Source: Gammaproteobacteria bacterium (GTDB lineage Bacteria; Pseudomonadota; Gammaproteobacteria; Steroidobacterales; Woeseiaceae). Taken from it: a stretch of 64,000 nucleotides of DNA. The notes beneath the pieces are model-generated. The model searched no databases. It was not told where the DNA came from and was given only the letters and a program-made list of their open reading frames with translations. Below are positions 46,134-55,293 of the stretch, one piece after another (positions within the stretch are counted from its first letter, which is position 1; each line of letters starts with the position of its first letter). The translations under genes and the position numbers were made by a program. Location of the stretch: the NCBI GenBank assembly GCA_013151645.1, contig JAADHU010000013.1, positions 22,889-86,888 on the forward strand, given 5' to 3'.

Positions 46134-49100
46134 TTGCGGGTCTTATTCGCTGGTCGATTCACAACCGATTCCTGGTGCTGCTGGCGACCGGTTTCCTGGT
46201 TGCCTGGGGGATGTATTCCATCAATCAGACGCCGGTGGACGCACTACCGGATTTGTCGGATGTGCAGGTCATTATCAAAACGTCGTTCCCGGGTCAGGCG
46301 CCGCAGGTGGTGGAGGACCAGGTGACCTACCCACTGACGACGGCGATGTTGGCCGTGCCAAAGGCAGTGACAGTTCGCGGTTATTCCTTTTTCGGCGATT
46401 CGTTTGTCTACATAATTTTCGAGGACGGTACAGATTTGTATTGGGCTCGATCGAGAGTGCTGGAATATCTGAGCCAGGTTGCAGGTCAGTTGCCGGCAAG
46501 CGCCAAGCCGGCGCTGGGTCCTGATGCGACCGGTGTGGGCTGGGTGTACGAGTATGCGCTCGTCGACCGTACCGGCCAGCACGATTTGTCGGAGTTACGC
46601 AGCATCCAGGACTGGTTTCTGAAATTCGAATTGCAAACAGTGCCGGGCGTGGCGGAAGTGGCGACGATTGGCGGCATGGTTAAGCAGTACCAGGTGGTTG
46701 TTGATCCCGATAAATTGCGCGCCTACGATTTGACGCTCAAACACGTCAAGCGCGCTATCCAGGCCGGTAATCAGGAAACCGGGGGGTCGGTGATTGAAAT
46801 GGGTGAGGCGGAGTACATGGTGCGCGCCTCAGGTTATTTGCAAAGCCTGGAAGACCTGGCCTATATCCCCCTGGGTGTGAATGCCGACGGTACACCGATT
46901 GTTTTGACCGACGTGGCGGAACTCCGCCTGGGTCCGCAAATGCGGCGTGGTATTGCCGAGTTAAACGGCGAAGGCGAGGTGGTCGGTGGCGTCATCGTGA
47001 TGCGCTGGGGCGAGAATGCGCTGGCGACGATCGAGGGTGTGAAAGAGCGGCTTGCAGAGTTGCAGCGCAGTTTGCCGGACGGGGTAGAGATTGTCACAAC
47101 TTACGATCGCTCGGATCTCATCAACCGGTCGGTGGAGACACTCAAGGGCAAGTTGCTGGAAGAGTTTCTGGTGGTGGCGCTGGTGTGCGCGATTTTTCTG
47201 TTTCACCTGCGTTCCTCGGCGGTCATCATTCTCAGCTTGCCGGTAGGCATTCTGATGGCGTTTACGGTCATGCATATGCAAGGTATCAACGCCAACATCA
47301 TGTCCCTGGGGGGTATCGCGATCGCCATCGGTGCGATGGTCGATGCGGCGATCGTCATGATCGAGAACGTGCATAAACACATTGAACATGAGCCGCTGAC
47401 GGATGAGAATCGTTGGCGGATCATGGCGGACGCGGCCAGTGAGGTAGGGCCGCCGCTGTTCTTTTCATTGGTCATCATCACCTTGAGCTTCCTGCCGGTG
47501 TTTACACTCGAGGCCCAGGAAGGCCGGATGTTTGCACCATTGGCCTTTACCAAGACTTATGCGATGGCGGCCTCAGCGGGCCTGTCCATTACGCTGGTAC
47601 CGGTCCTGATGGGTTATTTCATTCGTGGCAAGGTGACGCCGGAACAAAAAAACCCGATCAACCGCATGTTGATCGCAGCGTACCAGCCTGTCATACACGG
47701 GATTATCCGCTTCCCCAAAGCGACGCTGGTCGGTGCCGCAGTCATTCTGCTTATCGGCTTGTGGCCGGCGACGAAACTGGGTTCAGAGTTCATGCCGCCG
47801 CTGGACGAAGGTGATCTCATGTACATGCCAACGACCTACCCGGGTATATCGATCGACAAGGCGCGGGAAGTTTTGCAACAAACGGACAAGTTGATTCGCA
47901 CGTTGCCGGAGGTCAAGAGTGTATTTGGCAAGATCGGGCGAGCGGAAACGGCGACTGATCCGGCCCCGCTGACAATGGTCGAGACCGTGATTCAGTTCAA
48001 GCCGCGCGAGGAATGGCGCGAGGGTATGACCGCAGACGGATTGCGGGCTGAACTGGACAAAATTGTCCGCTTGCCCGGGCTGACCAACGCCTGGGTCATG
48101 CCGATTAAGACGCGCATCGATATGCTGGCGACCGGTATCAAGACGCCAGTCGGTATCAAGATTGCCGGACCGGATCTTGATATCATCCAGCGGATTGGCA
48201 AGGACCTGGAACGGATTCTCGAGCCGATTGAGGGAACGGCCTCGGTGTACTCGGAACGCGTTGCCGGCGGACGATACGTCGACGTCGATATTGATCGTGC
48301 CAGGGCATCGAGATTCGGTCTGAATATTGACGATATCCAGGATATCGTGCGTACAGCGATCGGTGGAATTAACGTCACACAGACGGTCGAAGGACTGGAG
48401 CGGTATCCGGTCAATCTGCGCTATCCGCAGCGAGTCCGGAATTCTGTCGAGCAGCTTCGTCTGTTGCCGATTGTGACACCCCAGGGCGCGCGTATAGCGT
48501 TGGCCGATGTCGCCGACGTCAAGGTGATCGATGGCCCGCCCGTCATCAAGAGTGAGAACGCTCGCCTTAACGGCTGGGCGTATATTGATATTGCGGGCCG
48601 CGATCTGGGCTCGTACGTGGCGGAAGCGCAGCAGGTCGTGGCGGATCAGCTGGAGTTGCCGGCGGGTTATTCGCTGGTCTGGTCCGGACAGTACGAGTAC
48701 ATGGTGCGTGCCAAGGAGCGCCTTGCCGTAGTGGGGCCATTGACGCTCGCAATCATTATTCTGCTGCTGTACCTCAACTTTCGTCGCTTCGCCGAAGTGG
48801 CGATCATCATGGGTACGTTGCCAATGGCCCTGATTGGCGGAATCTGGCTGTTATACCTGCTGGGTTACGATCTGTCGGTCGCTGTTGGTGTCGGCTTCAT
48901 CGCGCTTGCCGGCGTTTCCGTTGAAATTGGTGTGGTCATGCTGGTGTATCTGAATCTCGCTATTCGGGAACACACGGTGACCGCCGAGACTGAAGGTCGA
49001 CCCCTGAACATTGACGATGTTCGGCAGGCGGTCATTGATGGCGCATTGTTGAGAGTGCGGCCGATCATGATGACCGTGGCGGCCATCATCGCGGGCCTCC

Positions 49101-49285
49101 TGCCAATCATGCTGGGCGGGGGCACCGGTTCCGAGGTGATGCGACGGATTGCCGCGCCGATGGTAGGCGGCATGGTCAGCGCCACGATCCTGACTTTGAT
49201 CGTGATTCCGGCTATGTTCCTCCTCTGGCGTGGACATTCACTTGAACAGATCAACGCGGACAACAAGGAGGCAGTCAGTGGATAA
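46130..49285 (+). CDS. cusA: CusA copper/silver RND permease
   Basis: 1051 residues, matching CusA in length and in motifs: [21 protein letters not shown] in helix 4 is the copper/silver class signature, and [68 protein letters not shown] and [20 protein letters not shown] follow E. coli CusA closely. The Met residues of the metal relay region (DLMYM, TRIDML) are kept. It exports Cu(I)/Ag(I) from periplasm or cytoplasm through CusC. Overlaps cusB at its start and the cytochrome gene by 8 nt at its end. Confidence 0.95.
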   Translation: MIAGLIRWSIHNRFLVLLATGFLVAWGMYSINQTPVDALPDLSDVQVIIKTSFPGQAPQVVEDQVTYPLTTAMLAVPKAVTVRGYSFFGDSFVYIIFEDGTDLYWARSRVLEYLSQVAGQLPASAKPALGPDATGVGWVYEYALVDRTGQHDLSELRSIQDWFLKFELQTVPGVAEVATIGGMVKQYQVVVDPDKLRAYDLTLKHVKRAIQAGNQETGGSVIEMGEAEYMVRASGYLQSLEDLAYIPLGVNADGTPIVLTDVAELRLGPQMRRGIAELNGEGEVVGGVIVMRWGENALATIEGVKERLAELQRSLPDGVEIVTTYDRSDLINRSVETLKGKLLEEFLVVALVCAIFLFHLRSSAVIILSLPVGILMAFTVMHMQGINANIMSLGGIAIAIGAMVDAAIVMIENVHKHIEHEPLTDENRWRIMADAASEVGPPLFFSLVIITLSFLPVFTLEAQEGRMFAPLAFTKTYAMAASAGLSITLVPVLMGYFIRGKVTPEQKNPINRMLIAAYQPVIHGIIRFPKATLVGAAVILLIGLWPATKLGSEFMPPLDEGDLMYMPTTYPGISIDKAREVLQQTDKLIRTLPEVKSVFGKIGRAETATDPAPLTMVETVIQFKPREEWREGMTADGLRAELDKIVRLPGLTNAWVMPIKTRIDMLATGIKTPVGIKIAGPDLDIIQRIGKDLERILEPIEGTASVYSERVAGGRYVDVDIDRARASRFGLNIDDIQDIVRTAIGGINVTQTVEGLERYPVNLRYPQRVRNSVEQLRLLPIVTPQGARIALADVADVKVIDGPPVIKSENARLNGWAYIDIAGRDLGSYVAEAQQVVADQLELPAGYSLVWSGQYEYMVRAKERLAVVGPLTLAIIILLLYLNFRRFAEVAIIMGTLPMALIGGIWLLYLLGYDLSVAVGVGFIALAGVSVEIGVVMLVYLNLAIREHTVTAETEGRPLNIDDVRQAVIDGALLRVRPIMMTVAAIIAGLLPIMLGGGTGSEVMRRIAAPMVGGMVSATILTLIVIPAMFLLWRGHSLEQINADNKEAVSG

Positions 49286-49721
49286 CAGACGTTATTGGCG
49301 TATCGCCGTCACCGGGTTCCTGGTGAGCGGGATCTTCGGTCTCATTCAAGTTGCGGCTGGCGAGGAGAGTGCCATTGCTCGCTGGTATACCGGGCAACAG
49401 GTTGAGCAAGGCAAGACGCTTTATCTCGCGCATTGTATTGCCTGCCACAATCAACAGGCGACAGGAACGACCGAGTGGCGGAGGACCGGCGCGGATGGCA
49501 ATTACCCGCCGCCGCCACTCAATGGTACGGCGCACGCCTGGCATCATGCGCTGTCTGTGCTGGAACGTTCCATTGCACAAGGCGGTGTTCCGAACGGCGG
49601 TGTCATGCCAGGGTTTGCCGCAACGCTGAGCCAGCAGGAGATACGGGCGACGATTGCCTATTTTCAATCTTTCTGGCCGGACGAAATTTACGCACGCTGG
49701 CATGCGATCAACAATCGTTAG
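49278..49721 (+). CDS. Cytochrome c, class I, single haem
   Basis: 147 residues from GTG 49278, preceded by AAGGAGG with a 6-nt gap and overlapping the cusA stop by 8 nt. A membrane/signal segment [18 protein letters not shown] is followed by the haem motif CIACH ([13 protein letters not shown]) and a probable axial Met in [16 protein letters not shown]. Typical of the small mono-haem cytochromes found after copper-efflux genes. It could pass electrons to or from periplasmic copper oxidation, an inference. Confidence 0.88.
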   Translation: MDNRRYWRIAVTGFLVSGIFGLIQVAAGEESAIARWYTGQQVEQGKTLYLAHCIACHNQQATGTTEWRRTGADGNYPPPPLNGTAHAWHHALSVLERSIAQGGVPNGGVMPGFAATLSQQEIRATIAYFQSFWPDEIYARWHAINNR

Positions 49722-49775
49722 TGAAGCGAACGCGTCAATAATTGTTTTTTTGATATCGAATGAAGAGGTGTGATC

Positions 49776-50300
49776 ATGAACACGACAAACAGTGAAAACA
49801 GTCCAGCAAAAGGGAAAAGAAGCGTTCCGTGGTTGTTATTGACGACCAGTGCAGCGGCGCTGGCGTTGGTGGCATTAATCGTCTGGCCCGGTGCGCCGGA
49901 ACCGTTGGCGGACGAAGCCGATATCGTCGTTTACAAAACGCCGTCGTGCAGTTGCTGCAAAGAGTGGATAAAGCACCTGGAGTCGGCCGGTATGGACGTC
50001 AATGTCGTTAACGTCAACACCACGCAGCCCGTGCAGGCGCGTGTCGGTGTACCGCGTGCGCTGGGCTCCTGTCATACAGCAGTGATTGGTGACTATTGGA
50101 TTGAAGGACACGTTCCCGTCGACCTTATTCTAAAACTTGCCGCGGACAAACCCGATAATATTCGCGGTCTGGCGGTGCCCGGCATGGTCATGGGCTCCCC
50201 GGGAATGGAAGGCCCCAATCCGTCAACGTACGACATAGTGGCGCTTGATTCCAGCGGCCGTGCGGTGGTCCATGCGACGCGCGAGGGTCGATCGGAATAG
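49776..50300 (+). CDS. DUF411 metal-binding protein
   Basis: 174 residues from ATG 49776 (AAGAGG 8 nt upstream; GTG 49770 gives two more residues). An N-terminal membrane segment WLLLTTSAAALALVALIVW anchors a periplasmic domain of the DUF411 family: VVYKTPSCSCCKEWIKHLESAG (the CSCC cluster), then GVPRALGSCHTAVIGDYWIEGHVPVDLI and GLAVPGMVMGSPGMEG. The Cys and Met-rich pieces fit copper binding. DUF411 genes are commonly found in copper and silver resistance clusters. Last gene of the cus operon as I read it. Confidence 0.88.
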   Translation: MNTTNSENSPAKGKRSVPWLLLTTSAAALALVALIVWPGAPEPLADEADIVVYKTPSCSCCKEWIKHLESAGMDVNVVNVNTTQPVQARVGVPRALGSCHTAVIGDYWIEGHVPVDLILKLAADKPDNIRGLAVPGMVMGSPGMEGPNPSTYDIVALDSSGRAVVHATREGRSE

Positions 50301-50384
50301 TAGAGACTGGCGTTTGTACCGAATGACTGGCGCGGACGGTCGAGACAGCGATAATCAAGAAGGCGACATTGAAGCGGCTGAGAA

Positions 50385-50406
50385 CGGAGTCCGCGTACGG
50401 ACTTCG
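50385..50406. repeat. Hairpin upstream of P-type ATPase gene
   Basis: CGGAGTCCG (50385-50393) pairs with CGGACTTCG (50398-50406) across a 4-nt loop, with one G-T pair. No T-run follows. It lies 34 bp before the ATPase start and could be a leader structure or a dyad for a regulator. Confidence 0.35.
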
Positions 50407-50439
50407 TTCAATGCCACAGAAGATTGAGGGAGATACGTT

Positions 50440-52671
50440 ATGACTGCGAAGTGGACATGCCCGATGCACCCTGAAGTCTCGTCCGAGCATGCGGGCAACT
50501 GCCCGAAATGCGCAATGGCGCTGGAAAAGGTCGTGGTGGCGACTAAGGCCCGTCAATATGTGTGCCCCATGCACGCAGAAATTATTCGTGACGAGCCTGG
50601 TGAGTGCCCGATCTGTGGCATGACGCTGGAGCCCATGCTGGTTGCCGAGGACGAGGACGACAACGAAGAACTGATCGACATGACGCGGCGCTTCTGGATT
50701 AGCGTGATTTTTACGGTGCCGTTGTTTCTTATCGCGATGGGCGACTTGTTGCCTGGAAAACCGATGAGCAGCCTGTTACCGAATACCGTGCGACCCTGGG
50801 TGGAATTGTTTTTGGCGACACCGGTCGTGTTATGGGGAGCGTGGCCGTTTTTCGTGCGCGGTTGGCGGTCGGTGGTTACGATGAACCTGAACATGTTCAC
50901 GTTGATCGGGCTGGGTGTCGCGGTTGCTTATGGCTATAGCCTGGTCGCGGCGGTTATGCCGTCGCTGTTTCCGGATGCATTCCGGGACGTAAACGGACAT
51001 GTTGCATTGTATTTCGAGGCGGCCGGGGTCATCGTTACGCTGGTTTTGCTGGGCCAGGTCTTGGAACTGCGTGCGCGCAGCCAGACAGGCTCGGCGATAA
51101 AAGCGCTGCTTGGCCTGACGCCTAAAACTGCCAGGCGCGTATCGGCCACCGGTGAGGAAGAAGACGTTCCGATTGAATCCATTTTGGTGGGTGACCTGTT
51201 GCGCATCCGTCCGGGCGAAAAGGTTCCGGTCGATGGTCGGGTGACTGAGGGCCACAGTTCTGTGGACGAATCCATGGTTTCGGGCGAACCGGTCCCGGTC
51301 GAAAAACGCACCAACGACCAGGTTATTGGCGGGACTGTAAACGGAACCGGCGCGCTCGTAATACGGGCGGAAAGAGTCGGCGCCGACACACTGCTTTCGC
51401 GAATTGTACAAATGGTGGCCGATGCGCAACGTAGCCGCGCACCGATTCAGAAACTGGCCGATACGGTGGCCGGGTATTTCGTGCCGGCGGTCGTCCTTGC
51501 ATCGATTATCTCCTTTGTCGTGTGGGCCCTGGTGGGGCCGGAACCGAGCATGAGTTACGCACTTATTAACGCCATTGCCGTGCTGATTATTGCTTGTCCC
51601 TGCGCGCTGGGCCTGGCGACGCCGATCTCGATCATGGTGGCAACCGGCAGAGGGGCAAGCATGGGCGTATTGTTCAAGAACGCCGAAGCCGTTGAGTTGA
51701 TGCGCGATATCGATACGCTCGTCGTTGACAAGACCGGCACGCTCACCGTTGGCAAACCGGAAGTGGCCGCGGTGTTGTGTGCCGAGGGCTGGGATGAGAC
51801 CTCGCTTTTGCGGCTCGCGGGCAGTGTTGAGCGAAGTAGCGAACATCCCTTGTCGGCGGCGATCGTTTCCTACGCTGAGGCACAGGGGATAGAACTAACG
51901 GTTGCAGAAGACTTCAATTCGATCACGGGCAAGGGCGTGGTGGGAACGGTTGATGACCGTGTCACCGCCATTGGGAACAGCGCATTGTTAAAGGATCGAA
52001 ACGTTGACGCGGGTGACCTTACGCGGCGTGCTGATGAACATCGGGCGAAAGGTGAGACTGCGATGTACGTGGTAGTCGACGAGAAGATCGCGGCGGTCGT
52101 TGTGGTCGCGGATCCGATCAAGGAATCGACTTACGATGCAATCCAGCGGCTTCATCAGGAGAAAGTCTCGATCGTAATGTTGACCGGCGATAACGAAAAG
52201 ACCGCCCAGGCGGTTGCCAGTCGTCTGGGCCTGGAGCGCGTGTTCGCTGATGTATTGCCGGCACAGAAGTTGGCGGTCGTCAAAGAACTGCAGGCCGACG
52301 GGCGCATTGTTGCGATGGCTGGCGACGGTGTGAACGATGCCCCGGCCCTGGCGCAGGCGCAAATTGGCATTGCGATGGGCACGGGTACCGATGTTGCGAT
52401 GGAAAGTGCCGGAGTCACCCTGGTGAAAGGCGATTTGCGCGGCATCGCGAGCGCGCGTGCATTGAGTCGCGCTACCATGCGGAACATCCGGCAAAATCTG
52501 TTTTTTGCGTTCGCTTACAACGCGCTGGGAATACCGGTGGCGGCGGGCGTTTTGTATCCGGTGTTCGGACTGTTGCTTAGCCCGATGATCGCGGCAGCTG
52601 CAATGTCTTTGAGTTCGGTATCGGTCATTGCCAACGCGCTTCGGCTGCGAAAATTTACAGCTACGACGTAA
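50440..52671 (+). CDS. copA: Cu+-translocating P1B-type ATPase with two N-terminal CPMH domains
   Basis: 743 residues. Two heavy-metal-binding modules of the CPMHPE type open the protein (Cys7, Cys21, Cys24; and Cys42, Cys56, Cys59), in place of HMA domains. Transmembrane CPC motif [13 protein letters not shown] (Cys386, Cys388), phosphorylation motif DKTGT (Asp430), SEHPL (His469) and GDGVNDAPA follow. The last helices have [13 protein letters not shown] and [15 protein letters not shown], the signature of Cu(I)/Ag(I) ATPases. It expels monovalent copper from the cytoplasm to the periplasm, where the Cus pump and CopA oxidase act. Confidence 0.94.
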   Translation: MTAKWTCPMHPEVSSEHAGNCPKCAMALEKVVVATKARQYVCPMHAEIIRDEPGECPICGMTLEPMLVAEDEDDNEELIDMTRRFWISVIFTVPLFLIAMGDLLPGKPMSSLLPNTVRPWVELFLATPVVLWGAWPFFVRGWRSVVTMNLNMFTLIGLGVAVAYGYSLVAAVMPSLFPDAFRDVNGHVALYFEAAGVIVTLVLLGQVLELRARSQTGSAIKALLGLTPKTARRVSATGEEEDVPIESILVGDLLRIRPGEKVPVDGRVTEGHSSVDESMVSGEPVPVEKRTNDQVIGGTVNGTGALVIRAERVGADTLLSRIVQMVADAQRSRAPIQKLADTVAGYFVPAVVLASIISFVVWALVGPEPSMSYALINAIAVLIIACPCALGLATPISIMVATGRGASMGVLFKNAEAVELMRDIDTLVVDKTGTLTVGKPEVAAVLCAEGWDETSLLRLAGSVERSSEHPLSAAIVSYAEAQGIELTVAEDFNSITGKGVVGTVDDRVTAIGNSALLKDRNVDAGDLTRRADEHRAKGETAMYVVVDEKIAAVVVVADPIKESTYDAIQRLHQEKVSIVMLTGDNEKTAQAVASRLGLERVFADVLPAQKLAVVKELQADGRIVAMAGDGVNDAPALAQAQIGIAMGTGTDVAMESAGVTLVKGDLRGIASARALSRATMRNIRQNLFFAFAYNALGIPVAAGVLYPVFGLLLSPMIAAAAMSLSSVSVIANALRLRKFTATT

Positions 52672-52714
52672 CTCGCCGTAGCCGGGTTTGCGATTTTTTC
52701 CGGAGGTCCTCTTT

Positions 52715-53485
52715 TCAGTCGAGGACGTTTATGTCTATCTGTACGCGAGCGGCGAATAACGTTGAGGGCGAGAAGCCGAACATTCCGCGGAAGGAGTTAC
52801 TCATGTGTGCGGCATCGGCGAAACCGGCGGTGTGCGCGGCCTCTGTTAAGCTCGCACCATCGACAGCGAGGCGAACGACTTGTCGCATTCTGGTCCACAC
52901 GGTGAAGCGTCGAATGGGAATTCCCATTTGTTCGCGGAATAAATGCGTCAATCTGCCGGGGGAAAGGTGCACTGCGTCTGCCAGGTGGGGCAGGGTATGC
53001 GAGCGACCGGGTTCGTTACGAATGATCTGAACGACTTGTTCGATGCGCGCATCACGCTGGCAGACCGGTTCCGCAATTGAACCAAGTCCCAGCGCGGCGA
53101 CGCAGATCGACCAGGCCGTATGTCCATCTCCACCTTCTGCGAACAAATCCTGGAGTGCCTGCACTCCTTCAGAGCTCGGCCGCAGAATTTCCAGCGCGGC
53201 GGGGGGCTCTTGCCACAGAGGTTGTATCAATGGCTGGTATTCCGTGCTGTCGGGTTCCAGATAGAGCGACAGGACGCGGGCGTCGCCTGCATCGATCCGA
53301 TGTGCCTGGTCCGGTGAGATAAATATACCGGACACGTCCAGCACCTTGTCGGCATGGGATACGCGGATTTTCTCAGTGGAATCCAGCGAGACGCAAAATT
53401 GCGCCGCGTGATGGCGGTGAAGATCGTTCTCCGGACTTACGCCGAGAAACACAATGCGGTGGTGCCATAAATAGAGACGATACAT
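52715..53485 (-). CDS. AraC family transcriptional regulator
   Basis: 256 residues. C-terminal double helix-turn-helix: LPHLADAVHLSPGRLTHLFREQMGIPIRRFTVWTRMRQVVRLAVDGASLTEAAHTAGFADAAHMSNSFRGMFGFSPS. The N-terminal half is a beta-rich cupin-like domain starting MYRLYLWHHRIVFLG, with a HRHHAAQFCVSLD segment that could bind a ligand. It lies between the Cu-ATPase and methyltransferase genes on the opposite strand and is the only regulator next to the copper genes. Whether it controls them is not shown. Convergent with copA. Confidence 0.88.
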   Translation of the reverse strand: MYRLYLWHHRIVFLGVSPENDLHRHHAAQFCVSLDSTEKIRVSHADKVLDVSGIFISPDQAHRIDAGDARVLSLYLEPDSTEYQPLIQPLWQEPPAALEILRPSSEGVQALQDLFAEGGDGHTAWSICVAALGLGSIAEPVCQRDARIEQVVQIIRNEPGRSHTLPHLADAVHLSPGRLTHLFREQMGIPIRRFTVWTRMRQVVRLAVDGASLTEAAHTAGFADAAHMSNSFRGMFGFSPSTLFAARVQIDINVLD

Positions 53486-53601
53486 CGGTGATCGGACTCG
53501 TCAGAATCGGAGAGCGACCCAGATTAGCCAGTTTTTACAAGCATTGCGCTGTTTCCATCGGCAATATAATTGACCTGTTCAATGCGTAGAGAGAGGGTTT
53601 T

Positions 53602-53673
53602 ATGGCGGTCTTGCGAAATTTCAGATATTTCCGACTTTGTTTGCTCGATGGATCGGGCGGGCCCGAACGGTGA
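53602..53673 (+). CDS. Possible 23-residue leader peptide before methyltransferase
   Basis: An ATG at 53602, with GAGAGAGGG just upstream, opens a 23-codon frame (MAVLRNFRYFRLCLLDGSGG...) that stops at 53671-53673, overlapping the GTG of the next gene (GTGA). It could couple translation of the methyltransferase, or be what is left of its original start after a frameshift. Support is only the well-placed ribosome-binding site and the overlap. Confidence 0.25.
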   Translation: MAVLRNFRYFRLCLLDGSGGPER

Positions 53674-54329
53674 GCGGTGACCGCGAAGCTTATATTCCGG
53701 CGCTGAGATACGCGTGGTTAACGCCGATTTACGACACGGTGGTGCGCTGGACTACCCGTGAGTCGACGTTCAAGCGTGCGCTTGTGGCACAAGCAGACGT
53801 CCAACCGCAGCATCGTTTACTCGATGTGGGTTGCGGCACGGCCACACTGACAATCGCGATCAAAGTCGACTGTCCCGATGCGGATGTTGCAGGTCTTGAC
53901 GGTGATCCGGGGATTCTGGCGACGGCCGGGGAAAAGGCCGCCAGAGCGGGGGTGAGCATTGCATTGGAGCAGGGCTACTCGTTCGCGCTGCCGTATGGCG
54001 ATAACTCGTTCGATCGGGTCGTTAGCAGCCTCTTTTTTCACCATCTGACCACCGAGAATAAACGGCGTACCCTGGCGGAAATCATGCGTGTCCTGAAACC
54101 GGGCGGTGAAGTACATATCGCCGATTGGGGCAAACCGCAAAATTTTGTCATGCGCAGCGTATTCTTTCTGGTACAACTACTTGACGGCTTCGAAACGACG
54201 GCCGACAACGTGCAGGGCCGGTTGCCCGCATTGATCGGGGAGGCCGGCTTTCAGGGTATCAATAAGACGGCCGAATGGGCAGCGCCGCTTGGGACGATCG
54301 CGTTGTTGACGGCCATCAAGTCTGCATAA
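53670..54329 (+). CDS. Class I SAM-dependent methyltransferase
   Basis: 219 residues from GTG 53670; the frame is open from TTG 53637 without a good ribosome-binding site. YIPALRYAWLTPIYDTVVRWTTRE opens the protein, then SAM motif LLDVGCGTATLTIAIK, VAGLDGDPGILATAGEKAARAG, RVVSSLFFHHLT and RVLKPGGEVHIADWGKP. The UbiE-like core is complete. Substrate unknown. Homologous genes are often near mercury or copper resistance genes, which fits the context. It is followed by a small CxxC membrane protein, 21 bp away. Confidence 0.8.
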   Translation: MSGDREAYIPALRYAWLTPIYDTVVRWTTRESTFKRALVAQADVQPQHRLLDVGCGTATLTIAIKVDCPDADVAGLDGDPGILATAGEKAARAGVSIALEQGYSFALPYGDNSFDRVVSSLFFHHLTTENKRRTLAEIMRVLKPGGEVHIADWGKPQNFVMRSVFFLVQLLDGFETTADNVQGRLPALIGEAGFQGINKTAEWAAPLGTIALLTAIKSA

Positions 54330-54350
54330 TCCCGATTGAGGAACTCATTT

Positions 54351-54605
54351 ATGAAGGTTGGAAAACTACGCTGCTGGTTTTGCCGGATGCAGGATCCGAC
54401 TCGCTGGCTGGGAATGCCGTTATGTCCAATTTGCCGCGACCAGGTGTACGATTTTCTCTGGGTTAGCCTGGTCCAGACCATCGTTTGGATGTTTGGCGGC
54501 ATCAGTGGACTATTTTTCATGATTGACGAATTGTTGCTGTTTTTTGTGCTGATAATTATCAAGCATCGAGTGCCCGTACCGTGGGAGCAGCACGACGCAA
54601 AATAG
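54351..54605 (+). CDS. Small zinc-ribbon-like membrane protein
   Basis: 84 residues from ATG 54351 (GAGG about 9 nt upstream). The N-terminal part holds two CxxC pairs, CWFC and CPIC (residues about 8-11 and 25-28), a metal-knuckle pattern, followed by one or two membrane helices (LVQTIVWMFGGISGLFFMI and LLLFFVLIIIKHRV). No family recognised. It may be a metal-responsive membrane protein; its position between the methyltransferase and the copper oxidase cluster is the only clue. Confidence 0.55.
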   Translation: MKVGKLRCWFCRMQDPTRWLGMPLCPICRDQVYDFLWVSLVQTIVWMFGGISGLFFMIDELLLFFVLIIIKHRVPVPWEQHDAK

Positions 54606-54668
54606 TCAGAACAGATCCGTCTACGTGAAGTCTTGCATTCGATCTTCAACCGGTCTACGCTCGCCCTC

Positions 54669-55058
54669 ATGGGACTTGGGCAGACTATCAGGGTGTACGT
54701 GCTGATTGCGGCAATCGGCTTCTCGTCCTTCGCAGGTGCAGCGGATCCGTGTGCCGGGCCCGGTGGCGAGGCCATTACGTCTCTATCAATGTCTCTGTCG
54801 ATGCCGGCAGACTTGTCCACCGATCAAGCTCATCAACACGGCGGCGCAGCCCAGGAACAGGCGGACGATAGCGAGTGCCCCTGTTGCGACGATTGCCCCG
54901 TGCCGTGTGTGTTTTCTGCCTGCAATCCGGCCGCAACCTCGGTTTTTTCAGTTGATTCGGATTTTGAGCGGCCTCGCCAGTTTGATCATATCGTGACTTT
55001 CGTGCGCGATGGCCCTGTTCCTTACCCTCCTTTCAGACCCCCTACTTACTCGTCGTAA
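54669..55058 (+). CDS. Small exported Cys/His protein before copA-copB
   Basis: 129 residues from ATG 54669; the frame is open from TTG 54633. Signal segment VYVLIAAIGFSSFAGAA. The mature part has a His pair (QAHQHGG), an acidic run ending in a Cys cluster (DDSECPCCDDCPVPC) and a proline-rich end (VPYPPFRPPTYSS). The plan (signal peptide, acidic run, Cys cluster, proline-rich tail) is shared with the protein at 34526, though overall similarity is weak. Probably binds copper in the periplasm and heads the copA-copB operon, 235 bp upstream of copA. Confidence 0.6.
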   Translation: MGLGQTIRVYVLIAAIGFSSFAGAADPCAGPGGEAITSLSMSLSMPADLSTDQAHQHGGAAQEQADDSECPCCDDCPVPCVFSACNPAATSVFSVDSDFERPRQFDHIVTFVRDGPVPYPPFRPPTYSS

Positions 55059-55293
55059 TTGAGCGCTGCGTGGCGCTGTGCAAGGGCGTATCTGGCAGTT
55101 GTCATATCGCTCTGACGCACTGTGCTAACAATCCGCTCACTGTTTTTGGCGAGCCACGTCAGTACGGTGTCAAATTCAGGTATGACTTTCAAACAACGCG
55201 TGAGAATCAGGCGCTGGCTGTTGATATAACGAGGTCAGGTGCCAGCGAAATTCGAGCGCTGCAAGCTATAGAAAATCACATCGAGAACGCATT

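Noticed and set aside
50830..51846. 338-codon open frame on the minus strand opposite the Cu-ATPase
   Set aside because: Antisense to a complete P-type ATPase; Arg/His/Gln-rich product, no motif.
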